Assembly (NCBI GenBank): GCA_023665425.1
Contig: JAMPDX010000001.1
Coordinates: 881,343 to 917,096 of the forward strand
Source of the DNA: Muribaculaceae bacterium
Lineage (GTDB): Bacteria > Bacteroidota > Bacteroidia > Bacteroidales > Muribaculaceae
Length of the DNA: 35,754 nt
Direction of reading: 5' to 3'
Both the position numbers and the translations under genes were made by a program. Position 1 is the first letter of the stretch, and each line of letters begins with the position of its first letter. Positions 1 to 8,173 of the stretch are shown here, piece after piece. The notes below the pieces were generated by a model. It did not search any database. It was given only the letters and a program-made list of their open reading frames with translations, and was not told the DNA's origin.

Positions 1-37
1 ACTTTCGTGTTGGTTTGCACATACCCTCTAAAAATAT

Positions 38-80
38 CTTAGGCGATAAGCCTCTAAAATTAGAGAACTTATCGCCTAAG
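38..80 (-). terminator. Rho-independent terminator of ppdK
   Basis: A perfect 13-bp inverted repeat (38-50 with 68-80, CTTAGGCGATAAG) encloses a second 6-bp inverted repeat (52-57 with 60-65). Read on the minus strand the stem is followed by ATATTTTTAG, a short U-rich tail. It lies 24 nt beyond the ppdK stop codon, the right place to end that transcript. Confidence 0.75.
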
Positions 81-104
81 TGTCTTATAATGAGCGATAG
101 TCGC

Positions 105-2822
105 TTAATCTTCGATGGCAGCCTGGGCCGCGGCTACGCGGGCGATGGGCACTCGGTAGGGGGAGCAGCTGACGTAGTTCATGCCGAGTTTGGCACAGAA
201 CTTGACGGAGCTGGGCTCGCCGCCGTGTTCGCCGCAGATGCCGACTTTCAGCTCGGGCTTGGTGGCACGGCCTTTCTTGACACCCATCTCTACGAGCTGG
301 CCAACACCTTCCTGGTCAAGTACTTCGAAGGGATCAACTTTGATGATGCCTTTCTCTTTGTAGTATTTGAGGAATTTGGGTGCGTCGTCGCGTGAGTAAC
401 CAAATGTCATCTGGGTAAGGTCATTGGTACCGAATGAGAAGAAGTCTGCCACTTCTGCTATCTGGTTAGCGGTGAGGGCTGCACGGGGCACTTCGATCAT
501 TGTACCGATCTTGTAGGGCAGTGAGTCACCTCTTTCGTCAAATACCTGTCCGGCAGTTGTATTGATGACGTTGGCCTGATGCTGCAGCTCTTTGAGTGTA
601 CCTACGAGGGGCACCATGATTTCGGGGTGTACTTCGATGCCACGGGCTTTGCAGTTGAGTGCGGCTTCGATGATGGCGCGTGTTTGCATCTCGGTGATTT
701 CGGGATATGTAATACCGAGGCGACATCCGCGGTGACCGAGCATGGGGTTGAATTCTTCGAGGCTGTCCACTTTTGCTTTAACTTCTTCGAGTGTGAGGCC
801 CATTTCTTCGGCGAGCTCTTTCTGGGTAGCAGTCTGATGAGGTACGAATTCGTGCAAGGGAGGATCGAGCAGACGAATTGTAACGCCAAGGCCATCCATT
901 GCTTCGAAGATGCCTTCGAAGTCGCTGCGTTGCATGGGTAGGAGTTTGGCGAGAGCTACGCGGCGTCCTTCTTCATCGGATGCGAGTATCATTTCGCGTA
1001 CTGCTTTGATACGATCGCCTTCGAAGAACATGTGCTCTGTGCGGCACAGACCTATACCCTGAGCACCGAAGTGGCGTGCCTGCTTGGCATCGCGGGGTGT
1101 GTCGGCGTTAGTGCGCACGAGTGTCTTGGTGTATTTTGCTGCGAGGTTCATAATAGCGCCGAAGTCGCCACCGAGCTCGGGCTCTGTTGTGGGTACTTGG
1201 CCATCATATACATCACCTGTTGAGCCGTTGAGTGAGATCCAGTCGCCTTCGTTGTAAGTCTTGTCACCCATTGTGAGTGTTTTGGCTTTGTAGTCGACTA
1301 CGATTTCGCCGGCACCTGATACGCAGCATTTACCCATACCGCGAGCCACAACGGCAGCGTGGCTTGTCATACCGCCGCGCATTGTGAGGATACCTTGAGC
1401 AACAGCCATACCACGGAGGTCTTCGGGGCTTGTCTCGATACGTACAAGTACCACTTTCTTTTTCTTCTCGGCCCATGCCTCGGCGTCTTCTGCTTGGAAT
1501 ACTATCTGGCCGGCAGCTGCACCGGGAGATGCGGGAAGGCCCTTGGCCATTACCTTAGCGTGTTTGAGGGCGTCTTTGTCGAATACGGGGTGGAGCAGCT
1601 CGTCGAGCTTTTGGGGCTCCATGCGCAGCAGACATGTCTTTTCGTCGATTTCGCCGGCGCGGAGAAGGTCCATGGCAATCTTAACCATAGCTGAACCGGT
1701 ACGCTTGCCGTTACGAGTCTGGAGCATCCAGAGCTTGCCGTCCTGGATTGTGAACTCCATGTCTTGCATGTCTTTGTAGTAGTCTTCCAGACGATTTGCA
1801 ATAGCGATGAGCTCGGCGGCACAAGTAGGCATGCTCTCTTCGAGTGAGGGATACTTAGAGGCGCGAACCTCTTCGGAGATGCCTTGCAGTTTAGCCCAAC
1901 GACGTGAGCCTTCTACGGTAATCTGCTGAGGTGTACGTACACCGGCAACAACGTCTTCACCCTGTGCATTGATCAGGTATTCACCGTTGAATATGTTTTC
2001 GCCTGTGGCAGCGTCGCGAGAGAATGCAACGCCGGTAGCTGAGTTGTCGCCCATGTTACCGTAAACCATTGCCTGCACGTTTACTGCAGTACCCCATTCT
2101 TCGGGGATTTGGTTCATGCGGCGATAGAGGATAGCGCGCTCGTTCATCCATGAGTCAAATACGGCGCAGATACCGCCCCAGAGCTGCTCCCAGGCAGACT
2201 CGGGGAAGTCTTTACCGGTATAGTCAAGCACCGCAGCTTTGAAGCGCTTGACGAGCTCTTTGAGGTCATCGACGTCGAGTTCGTTGTCAAACTTAACCCC
2301 TTTTTCCTCTTTAACTTTATCCATTATCTCCTCGAAGGGATCGATATCAGTCTTGCTTTTGGGTTTCATGCCAAGGACTACATCACCATACATCTGTACG
2401 AAACGACGATAGCTGTCCCATGCGAAGCGGGGGTTACCGCTCTTCTCGGCCAATGACTCTACTGTGGCATCGTTCATACCGAGGTTGAGGACTGTGTCCA
2501 TCATACCGGGCATTGATGCGCGAGCACCTGAACGTACGGAGACGAGCAGGGGATTCTTGGGGTCATCAAACTTTTTACCGGTGAGGTTTTCAACGTGAGC
2601 GATAGCGGCCTCAACATCATTTTTGATGTCGGCAACGACAGCATCGCGACCCTGCTGGGTGTATTCAGTACAAACTTCGGTAGTGATAGTGAATCCGGGA
2701 GGTACGGGCATACCGAGCAGATTCATCTCGGCGAGGTTGGCACCTTTGCCACCGAGCAGGTTACGCATTTGTGCGTTACCTTCGGCCTTACCGTCGCCAA
2801 ATGTATAAATTTTCTTTGCCAT
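105..2822 (-). CDS. ppdK: Pyruvate, phosphate dikinase
   Basis: This enzyme interconverts pyruvate, ATP and phosphate with PEP, AMP and pyrophosphate in the cytoplasm, linking glycolysis to gluconeogenesis. The 905-aa length is normal for the family. An N-terminal ATP-grasp-like nucleotide-binding domain begins with the LLGGKGANLAEM motif (about residues 22-33). The swivelling phosphohistidine domain carries GGMTSHAAVVARG, placing the catalytic His at 488. The C-terminal PEP/pyruvate barrel has the GICGEHGG motif with the acid-base Cys at 863. The ATG start leaves no credible Shine-Dalgarno sequence, as is usual in Bacteroidota. The gene is transcribed alone, divergently from the hydrolase gene across 421 nt. 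The companion regulatory kinase/phosphatase is not next to it. Identification is very secure. Confidence 0.98.
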   Translation of the reverse strand: MAKKIYTFGDGKAEGNAQMRNLLGGKGANLAEMNLLGMPVPPGFTITTEVCTEYTQQGRDAVVADIKNDVEAAIAHVENLTGKKFDDPKNPLLVSVRSGARASMPGMMDTVLNLGMNDATVESLAEKSGNPRFAWDSYRRFVQMYGDVVLGMKPKSKTDIDPFEEIMDKVKEEKGVKFDNELDVDDLKELVKRFKAAVLDYTGKDFPESAWEQLWGGICAVFDSWMNERAILYRRMNQIPEEWGTAVNVQAMVYGNMGDNSATGVAFSRDAATGENIFNGEYLINAQGEDVVAGVRTPQQITVEGSRRWAKLQGISEEVRASKYPSLEESMPTCAAELIAIANRLEDYYKDMQDMEFTIQDGKLWMLQTRNGKRTGSAMVKIAMDLLRAGEIDEKTCLLRMEPQKLDELLHPVFDKDALKHAKVMAKGLPASPGAAAGQIVFQAEDAEAWAEKKKKVVLVRIETSPEDLRGMAVAQGILTMRGGMTSHAAVVARGMGKCCVSGAGEIVVDYKAKTLTMGDKTYNEGDWISLNGSTGDVYDGQVPTTEPELGGDFGAIMNLAAKYTKTLVRTNADTPRDAKQARHFGAQGIGLCRTEHMFFEGDRIKAVREMILASDEEGRRVALAKLLPMQRSDFEGIFEAMDGLGVTIRLLDPPLHEFVPHQTATQKELAEEMGLTLEEVKAKVDSLEEFNPMLGHRGCRLGITYPEITEMQTRAIIEAALNCKARGIEVHPEIMVPLVGTLKELQHQANVINTTAGQVFDERGDSLPYKIGTMIEVPRAALTANQIAEVADFFSFGTNDLTQMTFGYSRDDAPKFLKYYKEKGIIKVDPFEVLDQEGVGQLVEMGVKKGRATKPELKVGICGEHGGEPSSVKFCAKLGMNYVSCSPYRVPIARVAAAQAAIED

Positions 2823-3010
2823 AAATTATTTATATATAATTTGGTTTATATATTCATTAAACTAACCGCCTAATATTTAATTTCTTGTCATCATTAACCC
2901 TATGATACCCACATATTAACTCTACGATTATAGTATAAATATAACAGCGTGTACCATACTGATAGATGAGCGCGTACTAATATAACAAGCGAGAAACATC
3001 TTAGGAAGTG

Positions 3011-3018
3011 CAAATTTA
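3011..3018 (-). promoter_or_regulatory. Candidate -7 element for ppdK
   Basis: On the minus strand the sequence reads TAAATTTG, matching the Bacteroides -7 consensus TAnnTTTG. No good -33 TTTG lies 19-20 nt upstream, so the call is weak. It would give a 5' leader of roughly 180 nt. Confidence 0.25.
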
Positions 3019-3177
3019 ATAAAAAAAAGTGAAAAAAAGGGATTTTTTGTAAAAAATATAGTGCGTCGCTCTCAACTATTATTGAACACGGGGTTTGCCG
3101 ACACACATTGGGCGAGACATTTCTTGGTTTGTTTTGTGACTTTGGGCGTATATTTTGATTGTAGTCGGGCGTTCTAT

Positions 3178-3208
3178 TTTGGCAAATAGGATTTTTTTGT
3201 TAATTTTG
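3178..3208 (+). promoter_or_regulatory. Bacteroides-type promoter for the hydrolase/Mur ligase genes
   Basis: TTTG at 3178-3181, a 19-nt gap, then TAATTTTG at 3201-3208 fit the -33/-7 consensus (TTTG, TAnnTTTG) exactly. Transcription would start near 3215, about 30 nt before the ATG at 3244. Confidence 0.7.
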
Positions 3209-3243
3209 TATTTTGAAATGAGTCTTTTTAAAGTGAGACACTT

Positions 3244-4020
3244 ATGGAGAAGGATATAAATATTAATGGCCTAAATTTGCATTACGATGAGTCAGGACCG
3301 GTAGCCGGACCTACTATTGTATTGCTTCATGGGTGGGGCTGCAACCTCTCAACAGTGGCAAGTATACGCAAGCTGTTGGAGGGCAAGATGCATGTCTACA
3401 GCTTTGATCTCCCCGGCTTTGGCAAAAGCGATGAACCTACGTCCGTGTGGGGTATAGAGGATTATACCCGGTATGTGGAGCAGGCCTTCAAGCAATTGGA
3501 AATTACAAACCCGATATTACTTGGACATTCGTTCGGCGGGCGTATAAGTATATTGTATTCTTCGCGCAACAAGACCAATAAGGTGCTCCTTGTAGACTCT
3601 GCCGGGGTCAGGCCGCACCACTCATTAAGCTGGTGTTTTAAAGTGTATTCATATAAGGCGGCCAAGAAGCTGTATCCCCTTATATATGGCAAACAAGGAG
3701 CGCAACGCAAAATAGAGCAGGCACGCGCCAAACGCGGTTCGTCTGACTATAATAATGCGACTGCAATGATGCGTGCCATATTGAGCAAATGTGTAAACGA
3801 GGATCTGTGTCATGTAATGCCTGACATCAAGGCTCCTACACTGCTTATATGGGGCGAGAATGACACCGCTACCCCACTCTCTGATGCCAAGAAGATGGAG
3901 AAACTGATACCGGATGCAGGTCTTGTATCATTCGCGGGGTGTGGTCATTACAGTTTCCTTGATAATCCAGGCGGCTTTAGAGCAGTAGTAAAATCATTCT
4001 TAAGCAAAGAATTGGCATGA
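3244..4020 (+). CDS. Alpha/beta-fold hydrolase
   Basis: A 258-aa single-domain hydrolase. The triad is visible: nucleophile Ser96 in GHSFGG, Asp207 in WGENDTATP and His235 in GCGHYSF; the HGW motif at residues 29-31 supplies the oxyanion region. There is no signal peptide, so it should be cytoplasmic. The lid region (about 125-185) is rich in Lys/Arg and Tyr. Its stop overlaps the start of the Mur ligase gene by 4 nt (ATGA), which implies translational coupling and a shared function. The substrate is unknown: the family includes esterases, haloperoxidase-like enzymes, thioesterases and C-C hydrolases, and nothing visible distinguishes among them. An envelope-precursor or acyl-ester substrate is only an inference from the neighbour. 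Confidence 0.9.
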   Translation: MEKDININGLNLHYDESGPVAGPTIVLLHGWGCNLSTVASIRKLLEGKMHVYSFDLPGFGKSDEPTSVWGIEDYTRYVEQAFKQLEITNPILLGHSFGGRISILYSSRNKTNKVLLVDSAGVRPHHSLSWCFKVYSYKAAKKLYPLIYGKQGAQRKIEQARAKRGSSDYNNATAMMRAILSKCVNEDLCHVMPDIKAPTLLIWGENDTATPLSDAKKMEKLIPDAGLVSFAGCGHYSFLDNPGGFRAVVKSFLSKELA

Positions 4021-5651
4021 GTGTAACCAATATCATATTAATCAGTGTTATTTACCTGATTTGCAGCATATATATGTTGCTTAACTTCAAGAGAGACATA
4101 CATATATTTCAGCAGAATTCATATCGTCCGGAGCGCTTTATGCGTTGGCTTAAGACGCATTATATGCCGGCATGGAGGCTGGTAGATGTGGCTTGTCTTT
4201 TCTTATGCATGGCTACTTTATTGCCGGCTGGGTTAGCGGTTATTATTATATCTATCACCTTGATAGTGAAGATGATAGTTCTGCTGAGAGCCAAATATAA
4301 GAAGCCGCTTGTCTTCACCAAAAGAGTGTGGCGCCTATATATATGCACCGGTGTGATAGCACTGGCCGGGGCATTGCCCATGATGATAAAGACATATATG
4401 GCTACAGATAAGGACATGATGAATACAGAACTGCGATGTGCTGTATCCATAGTCCTGTTAATCAGTATATTATCATGGCTCGTAATGCTCATTGCGGCAT
4501 ACATCATGACTCCGGTAGAGAAGCATATCAACAATGGTTATCGCAAGGATGCGATGCAACGCTTGGCAGCTATGCCGGAACTGAAAATTATCGGTATCAC
4601 CGGCAGCTTTGGCAAGACGAGCACCAAACACTACCTACATCGTATACTGTCAGAGAAGTATGACACACTCATGACTCCAGGCTCGTTCAATACCCCGATG
4701 GGTGTAATTCGCACTATCCGTGAACATTTAAAGCCTTATAATGAGATTTTCATTTGCGAGATGGGCGCTAAGCAGAAAGGTGACATCAAGGAGATTTGCG
4801 ATATCGTACACCCGCAGATGGGTATCATCACAGCTGTGGGACCAATGCACTTGGAGACTTTTCATAGTATTGATAATGTGCAGTCTACCAAATTTGAGCT
4901 CGCCGACGCGCTCCCTTCTGACGGGCTGGTTGTCGTAAATGATGACTTTGAGTATTGCGCCAACAGGCCGGTGGATAATGTTGAGGTGAAACGCTATGCC
5001 GTAGTGAACACCAAAAATGCAGATTATACCGTAAGCGACATCAGCTATTCATCATCCGGCACTGACTTTACAGTTACAGGTAAGGATGGCACCAAGTTGC
5101 AACTGCATACCAAATTGATAGGTGAATGCAACATTTCCAACCTAATGGCAGCAGCCATAATTGCCCTTCGCTTAGGAGTTGAGCCTGAACGTATTAAGTA
5201 TGCCGTTTCGCAAATAGAGCAAGTGGAACACCGCCTGAATGTAAAGCGCACACCCGGAGGTGTGACTATCATTGACGACGCATTCAACTCCAATCCGGAG
5301 GGTTCACGTATGGCTGTGGACGCACTCAGCCGCTTTGACGGTGGCCGCAGGATAATAGTGACACCGGGCATGGTAGAGCTTGGAGACAAAGAATTTGAGC
5401 TTAATCGTGCTCTTGGACGCCATATTGCAAAGAAACTTGATGTCGCCATCATTGTAGGGCAATATAACCGTGAAGCACTCTTGAAAGGTATAGAAGATGT
5501 CAACAACGATGCCAATGCAGAGCATAAACTGCCTGAGGATGCTATTGTGGTAGTAGACTCCTTTGCCGAGTCACAGCAATATCTGTCTACCTTCTTGCGC
5601 GCAGGCGACACAGTGCTTTACGAGAATGACCTGCCTGACACTTTTAAGTGA
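4017..5651 (+). CDS. Membrane-anchored MurF-like Mur ligase
   Basis: A 544-aa protein with two parts. Residues 1-165 hold about four to five hydrophobic segments (roughly 5-23, 55-88, 108-124, 141-163). The rest is a Mur ligase: P-loop GITGSFGKTST (193-203), EMGAKQKGDI (248-257), the HLETFHS segment near 280 and IIDDAFNSNPEG (418-429), followed by the C-terminal Rossmann-like domain ending in YENDLPDTF. The central and C-terminal motifs resemble MurF, which joins D-Ala-D-Ala to UDP-MurNAc-tripeptide. Here, however, the soluble N-terminal substrate domain of MurF is not recognisable and membrane helices stand in its place. The protein is probably a paralogue acting at the membrane, possibly on a lipid-linked or other cell-wall substrate, rather than the housekeeping MurF. 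It overlaps the hydrolase gene by 4 nt. Confidence 0.85.
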   Translation: MSVTNIILISVIYLICSIYMLLNFKRDIHIFQQNSYRPERFMRWLKTHYMPAWRLVDVACLFLCMATLLPAGLAVIIISITLIVKMIVLLRAKYKKPLVFTKRVWRLYICTGVIALAGALPMMIKTYMATDKDMMNTELRCAVSIVLLISILSWLVMLIAAYIMTPVEKHINNGYRKDAMQRLAAMPELKIIGITGSFGKTSTKHYLHRILSEKYDTLMTPGSFNTPMGVIRTIREHLKPYNEIFICEMGAKQKGDIKEICDIVHPQMGIITAVGPMHLETFHSIDNVQSTKFELADALPSDGLVVVNDDFEYCANRPVDNVEVKRYAVVNTKNADYTVSDISYSSSGTDFTVTGKDGTKLQLHTKLIGECNISNLMAAAIIALRLGVEPERIKYAVSQIEQVEHRLNVKRTPGGVTIIDDAFNSNPEGSRMAVDALSRFDGGRRIIVTPGMVELGDKEFELNRALGRHIAKKLDVAIIVGQYNREALLKGIEDVNNDANAEHKLPEDAIVVVDSFAESQQYLSTFLRAGDTVLYENDLPDTFK

Positions 5652-5713
5652 TGATACAATCCAGCATCACTATGTTGATGTAATAAGAGTGTGAATAAAT
5701 TAAACCTTGTAAT

Positions 5714-6922
5714 TTGAAGTCAATACGCGAATTATATAGAATAGGCACGGGTCCCTCATCAAGTCATACAATGGGACCCAGAGCTGCCGCAGAACGTTTC
5801 CTCAAGTCGCATCTTCATGCACATGGCTTTGAGGTGGTACTGTATGGCTCTTTGGCCGCTACCGGCAAGGGGCACATGACAGATGTTGCTATCATTGAGA
5901 CTCTCGAAAAGAGTGATATGCCGGTAAAGATTATTTGGAAACCTGATGTATTTCTGTCATATCACCCCAACGGCATGACTTTCCGCTCGCTGGATGAGAC
6001 CGGGTTTACCACAGACGAGTGGACTTGCTACTCTGTGGGCGGTGGCGCCATTGAGGAGGAAGGTGTGGCACGCGAGGGCCTGGCCGAGATATATAATAAG
6101 GATAACATGACCGAAATCCTCGACTACTGCGAGCATACCGGGCGTTGCTACTGGGAGTATGTAGAGCAGTGCGAGGGGAAGGATATCGGCAGCTTTTTGC
6201 AAGAGGTATGGGAGACTATGAAGGGCGCCGTGGAACGCGGTCTGAACACTGAGGGTCGCCTGCCCGGGCCACTGAACCTGCGACGCAAAGCATACACATA
6301 TTACGTTAAGGCTGAAGGTTTTAAAGACAATCTACGCACACGAGGACTGGTGTTTGCCTACGCCTTGGCAGTGAGCGAAGAGAATGCATCCGGTGGGATT
6401 ATAGTCACTGCACCCACCTGCGGGTCATGCGGTGTGCTCCCGGCAGTACTTTATCATATATGGAAGAGCCGCAACTTGGATGAGCGACAGATACTCAGGG
6501 CATTAGCTACCGCCGGCTTGTTTGGCAATGTTGTGAAACAAAATGCGTCCATTTCGGGTGCCGAGGTCGGATGTCAAGGAGAAGTGGGAGTTGCTTGTGC
6601 CATGGCCGCCGCTGCTGCCTGTCAGCTGTTTGGCGGGAGCCCGGCACAAATTGAGTATGCCGCAGAGATGGGTCTGGAGCACCATTTAGGCATGACTTGC
6701 GACCCGGTGTGCGGTCTGGTGCAGATACCATGCATTGAGCGCAATGCATACGCAGCTGCCCGTGCCCTGGATGCCAATATTTATGCCTCGTTTACCGATG
6801 GTACACACCGAGTGAGCTTTGATAAACTCGTACGTGTAATGAAGGAAACCGGACATGACCTGCCATCACTCTACAAGGAGACCGGCACCGGAGGTCTGGC
6901 CAAGGACTACTCACAGATGTGA
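5714..6922 (+). CDS. sdaA: L-serine ammonia-lyase (single chain, iron-sulfur)
   Basis: Deaminates L-serine to pyruvate and ammonia in the cytoplasm using a [4Fe-4S] cluster. The 402-aa chain combines both domains of the bacterial enzyme. The N-terminus carries the GPSSSHTMGP motif (13-22). The C-terminal catalytic half has TAPTCGSCG (232-240), and cysteines 287, 329 and 340 show the 42- and 11-residue spacing I recall for cluster ligands in the Legionella enzyme. The start is a TTG: translation from there gives the family N-terminus MKSIRELYRIGTGPSSSH, and the next ATG (5770) would remove that conserved segment. A 62-nt gap separates it from the Mur ligase gene and no consensus promoter is visible, so read-through from the upstream genes is possible. 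Confidence 0.95.
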   Translation: MKSIRELYRIGTGPSSSHTMGPRAAAERFLKSHLHAHGFEVVLYGSLAATGKGHMTDVAIIETLEKSDMPVKIIWKPDVFLSYHPNGMTFRSLDETGFTTDEWTCYSVGGGAIEEEGVAREGLAEIYNKDNMTEILDYCEHTGRCYWEYVEQCEGKDIGSFLQEVWETMKGAVERGLNTEGRLPGPLNLRRKAYTYYVKAEGFKDNLRTRGLVFAYALAVSEENASGGIIVTAPTCGSCGVLPAVLYHIWKSRNLDERQILRALATAGLFGNVVKQNASISGAEVGCQGEVGVACAMAAAAACQLFGGSPAQIEYAAEMGLEHHLGMTCDPVCGLVQIPCIERNAYAAARALDANIYASFTDGTHRVSFDKLVRVMKETGHDLPSLYKETGTGGLAKDYSQM

Positions 6923-6931
6923 TAAATAAAT

Positions 6932-7864
6932 ATGAGCACTTTTGACGTTAACATTTTGGGCTGTGGGTCAGCCAAACCTACGCTCAGGCATGTACCCTCA
7001 TGCACTGTACTCAATATTTGTGAGTCACTGTATATGATAGACTGCGGCGAGGGGACACAGATACAGATGCAGCACTCCAAACTCAAGTTTCAGCGTCTTA
7101 ACAACATATTCTTGACACATCTCCACGGCGACCATGTATTAGGGCTGCCCGGGCTCTTAAGCACTCTCTCGCTTCAAGGCAAAGAGGGATATGTAACTGT
7201 ATATTCTTTCGAACGCGGCATTGAGTGGTTAAAAGCACAAATGGAGTTTTTCGGCGGCGATTTATCTTATGATTTGCGCTTTGTAGAAGTCAATCCGTTT
7301 AAGCCTCAGCAGGTGTATGAAGATAAGCATTTCACAGTCAGAAGTATACCCCTTGACCATCGTGTGCCATGCGTGGGATATGTATTTGAGGAGAAGCCCA
7401 AGCCTCGCCATATAGATAAGGCTATGTGCGATTTTCATGGGGTGCCGGTTAAGAATATGCAATACTTGCAGGCCGGCATGGATTTTGTCAAACCTGATGG
7501 TACCGTTATACCCAATGTAATGCTGACCAAAGCGCCTTCGCCTTCAGTAAGTTACGCCCACATAGGCGACACAGCCTATAAGCCGGCACTTGCTCAACAG
7601 ATAGGTCCGGTAGACCTCCTTTATCATGAGACTACCTACACTATGGAGCATGAGGCTGACGCCAAGAAGCGAGGGCACTCCACAGCCGCTCAGGCAGCAA
7701 TGATGGCAAAAGCATGTGGCGCCAAGTGGTTGCTGACAGGGCATTATTCATCGCGATACAAGGATGACCGTGTGTTCCTCAACGAGGCATCGGCTATCTT
7801 CCCTAATACCATTTTGGGGCGTGAGGGCCTTAAAATTAAATTAAATACTCTTTTGGATATTTGA
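6932..7864 (+). CDS. rnz: Ribonuclease Z
   Basis: A 310-aa metallo-beta-lactamase-fold endonuclease that removes 3' trailers from tRNA precursors. The zinc motif THLHGDH lies at residues 62-68, giving ligands H63, H65, D67 and H68. The later ligand motifs are also present: DHRVPCVGY, HIGDTAY and TGHYSSRY near the C-terminus. HETTY, found in the exosite-bearing family, is also present. It begins 9 nt after the serine lyase gene, so the two are probably co-transcribed. Length and motif order are normal for the bacterial short form. Confidence 0.96.
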   Translation: MSTFDVNILGCGSAKPTLRHVPSCTVLNICESLYMIDCGEGTQIQMQHSKLKFQRLNNIFLTHLHGDHVLGLPGLLSTLSLQGKEGYVTVYSFERGIEWLKAQMEFFGGDLSYDLRFVEVNPFKPQQVYEDKHFTVRSIPLDHRVPCVGYVFEEKPKPRHIDKAMCDFHGVPVKNMQYLQAGMDFVKPDGTVIPNVMLTKAPSPSVSYAHIGDTAYKPALAQQIGPVDLLYHETTYTMEHEADAKKRGHSTAAQAAMMAKACGAKWLLTGHYSSRYKDDRVFLNEASAIFPNTILGREGLKIKLNTLLDI

Positions 7865-7883
7865 CAAAATAGTGGTATCTTTG
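7852..7883 (+). promoter_or_regulatory. Bacteroides-type promoter for the putrescine genes
   Basis: TTTG at 7852-7855, a 20-nt gap, then TATCTTTG at 7876-7883. The -33 element lies inside the last codons of rnz. The predicted start near 7889 leaves about 50 nt before the small acidic gene at 7940. Confidence 0.6.
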
Positions 7884-7939
7884 GCAAATTTTTAATCCCT
7901 CTTTTGTGCTATCTACACAAATATTAGGATTTTTGAACA

Positions 7940-8173
7940 ATGGATTTAATAGATATTTTTGAACATGTGCTGCAAAATGCTCGTTCTATAGATATTGCAG
8001 AGAGCGAATTTAAGCGTCTTTTGCTCGATGACCCTGAACTGAAAACTGTCTACAAGGCGTGGTGCAAGGAGCAGGATACAACCGAAAAAAATGGGTTTGT
8101 GGACTATTGTTCACAACGCTTTGATGAAGAAGAGACCTGTTGGGAAGCTCTGGAGGATGAGTATGAATATTAA
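7940..8173 (+). CDS. Small acidic protein of unknown function
   Basis: A 77-aa protein, strongly acidic at its C-terminus (FDEEETCWEALEDEYEY), with no signal peptide or membrane segment. It looks helical. I do not recognise a family. Evidence that it is real: a consensus promoter stands just upstream, the start is a clean ATG, composition is protein-like, and its 3' end overlaps the aguA start and carries the aguA ribosome-binding site. It could be a regulatory or accessory partner of the putrescine enzymes, or a leader whose translation couples to aguA; neither is shown by the sequence. Confidence 0.7.
   Translation: MDLIDIFEHVLQNARSIDIAESEFKRLLLDDPELKTVYKAWCKEQDTTEKNGFVDYCSQRFDEEETCWEALEDEYEY
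8152..8165 (+). promoter_or_regulatory. Shine-Dalgarno sequence deciding the aguA start
   Basis: GGAGG at 8152-8156 lies 6 nt before the ATG at 8163, an ideal spacing. A second ATG at 8157 directly abuts the GGAGG and is less likely. The site is embedded in the final codons of the upstream small gene. A clear Shine-Dalgarno is unusual in this window. Confidence 0.6.

Larger units (their letters stand above)
2823..3243. other. Divergent intergenic region, no gene seen
   Basis: This 421-nt AT-rich spacer separates ppdK (minus) from the hydrolase gene (plus). It contains candidate promoters for both directions (listed separately). A 68-codon minus-strand frame at 2900-3106 has no recognisable features and AT-rich, noncoding-like composition, so I do not call it. 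No RNA gene or riboswitch is recognisable. Confidence 0.5.

Noticed and set aside
1..11. ACTTTCGTGTT at the left edge also occurs at 35374-35384 beside a hairpin
   Set aside because: An 11-nt match is expected many times by chance in 35 kb, and flanking sequence does not align.
5304..5611. Antisense frames within the Mur ligase gene
   Set aside because: No start context, no protein-like motifs, and the sense gene is intact.
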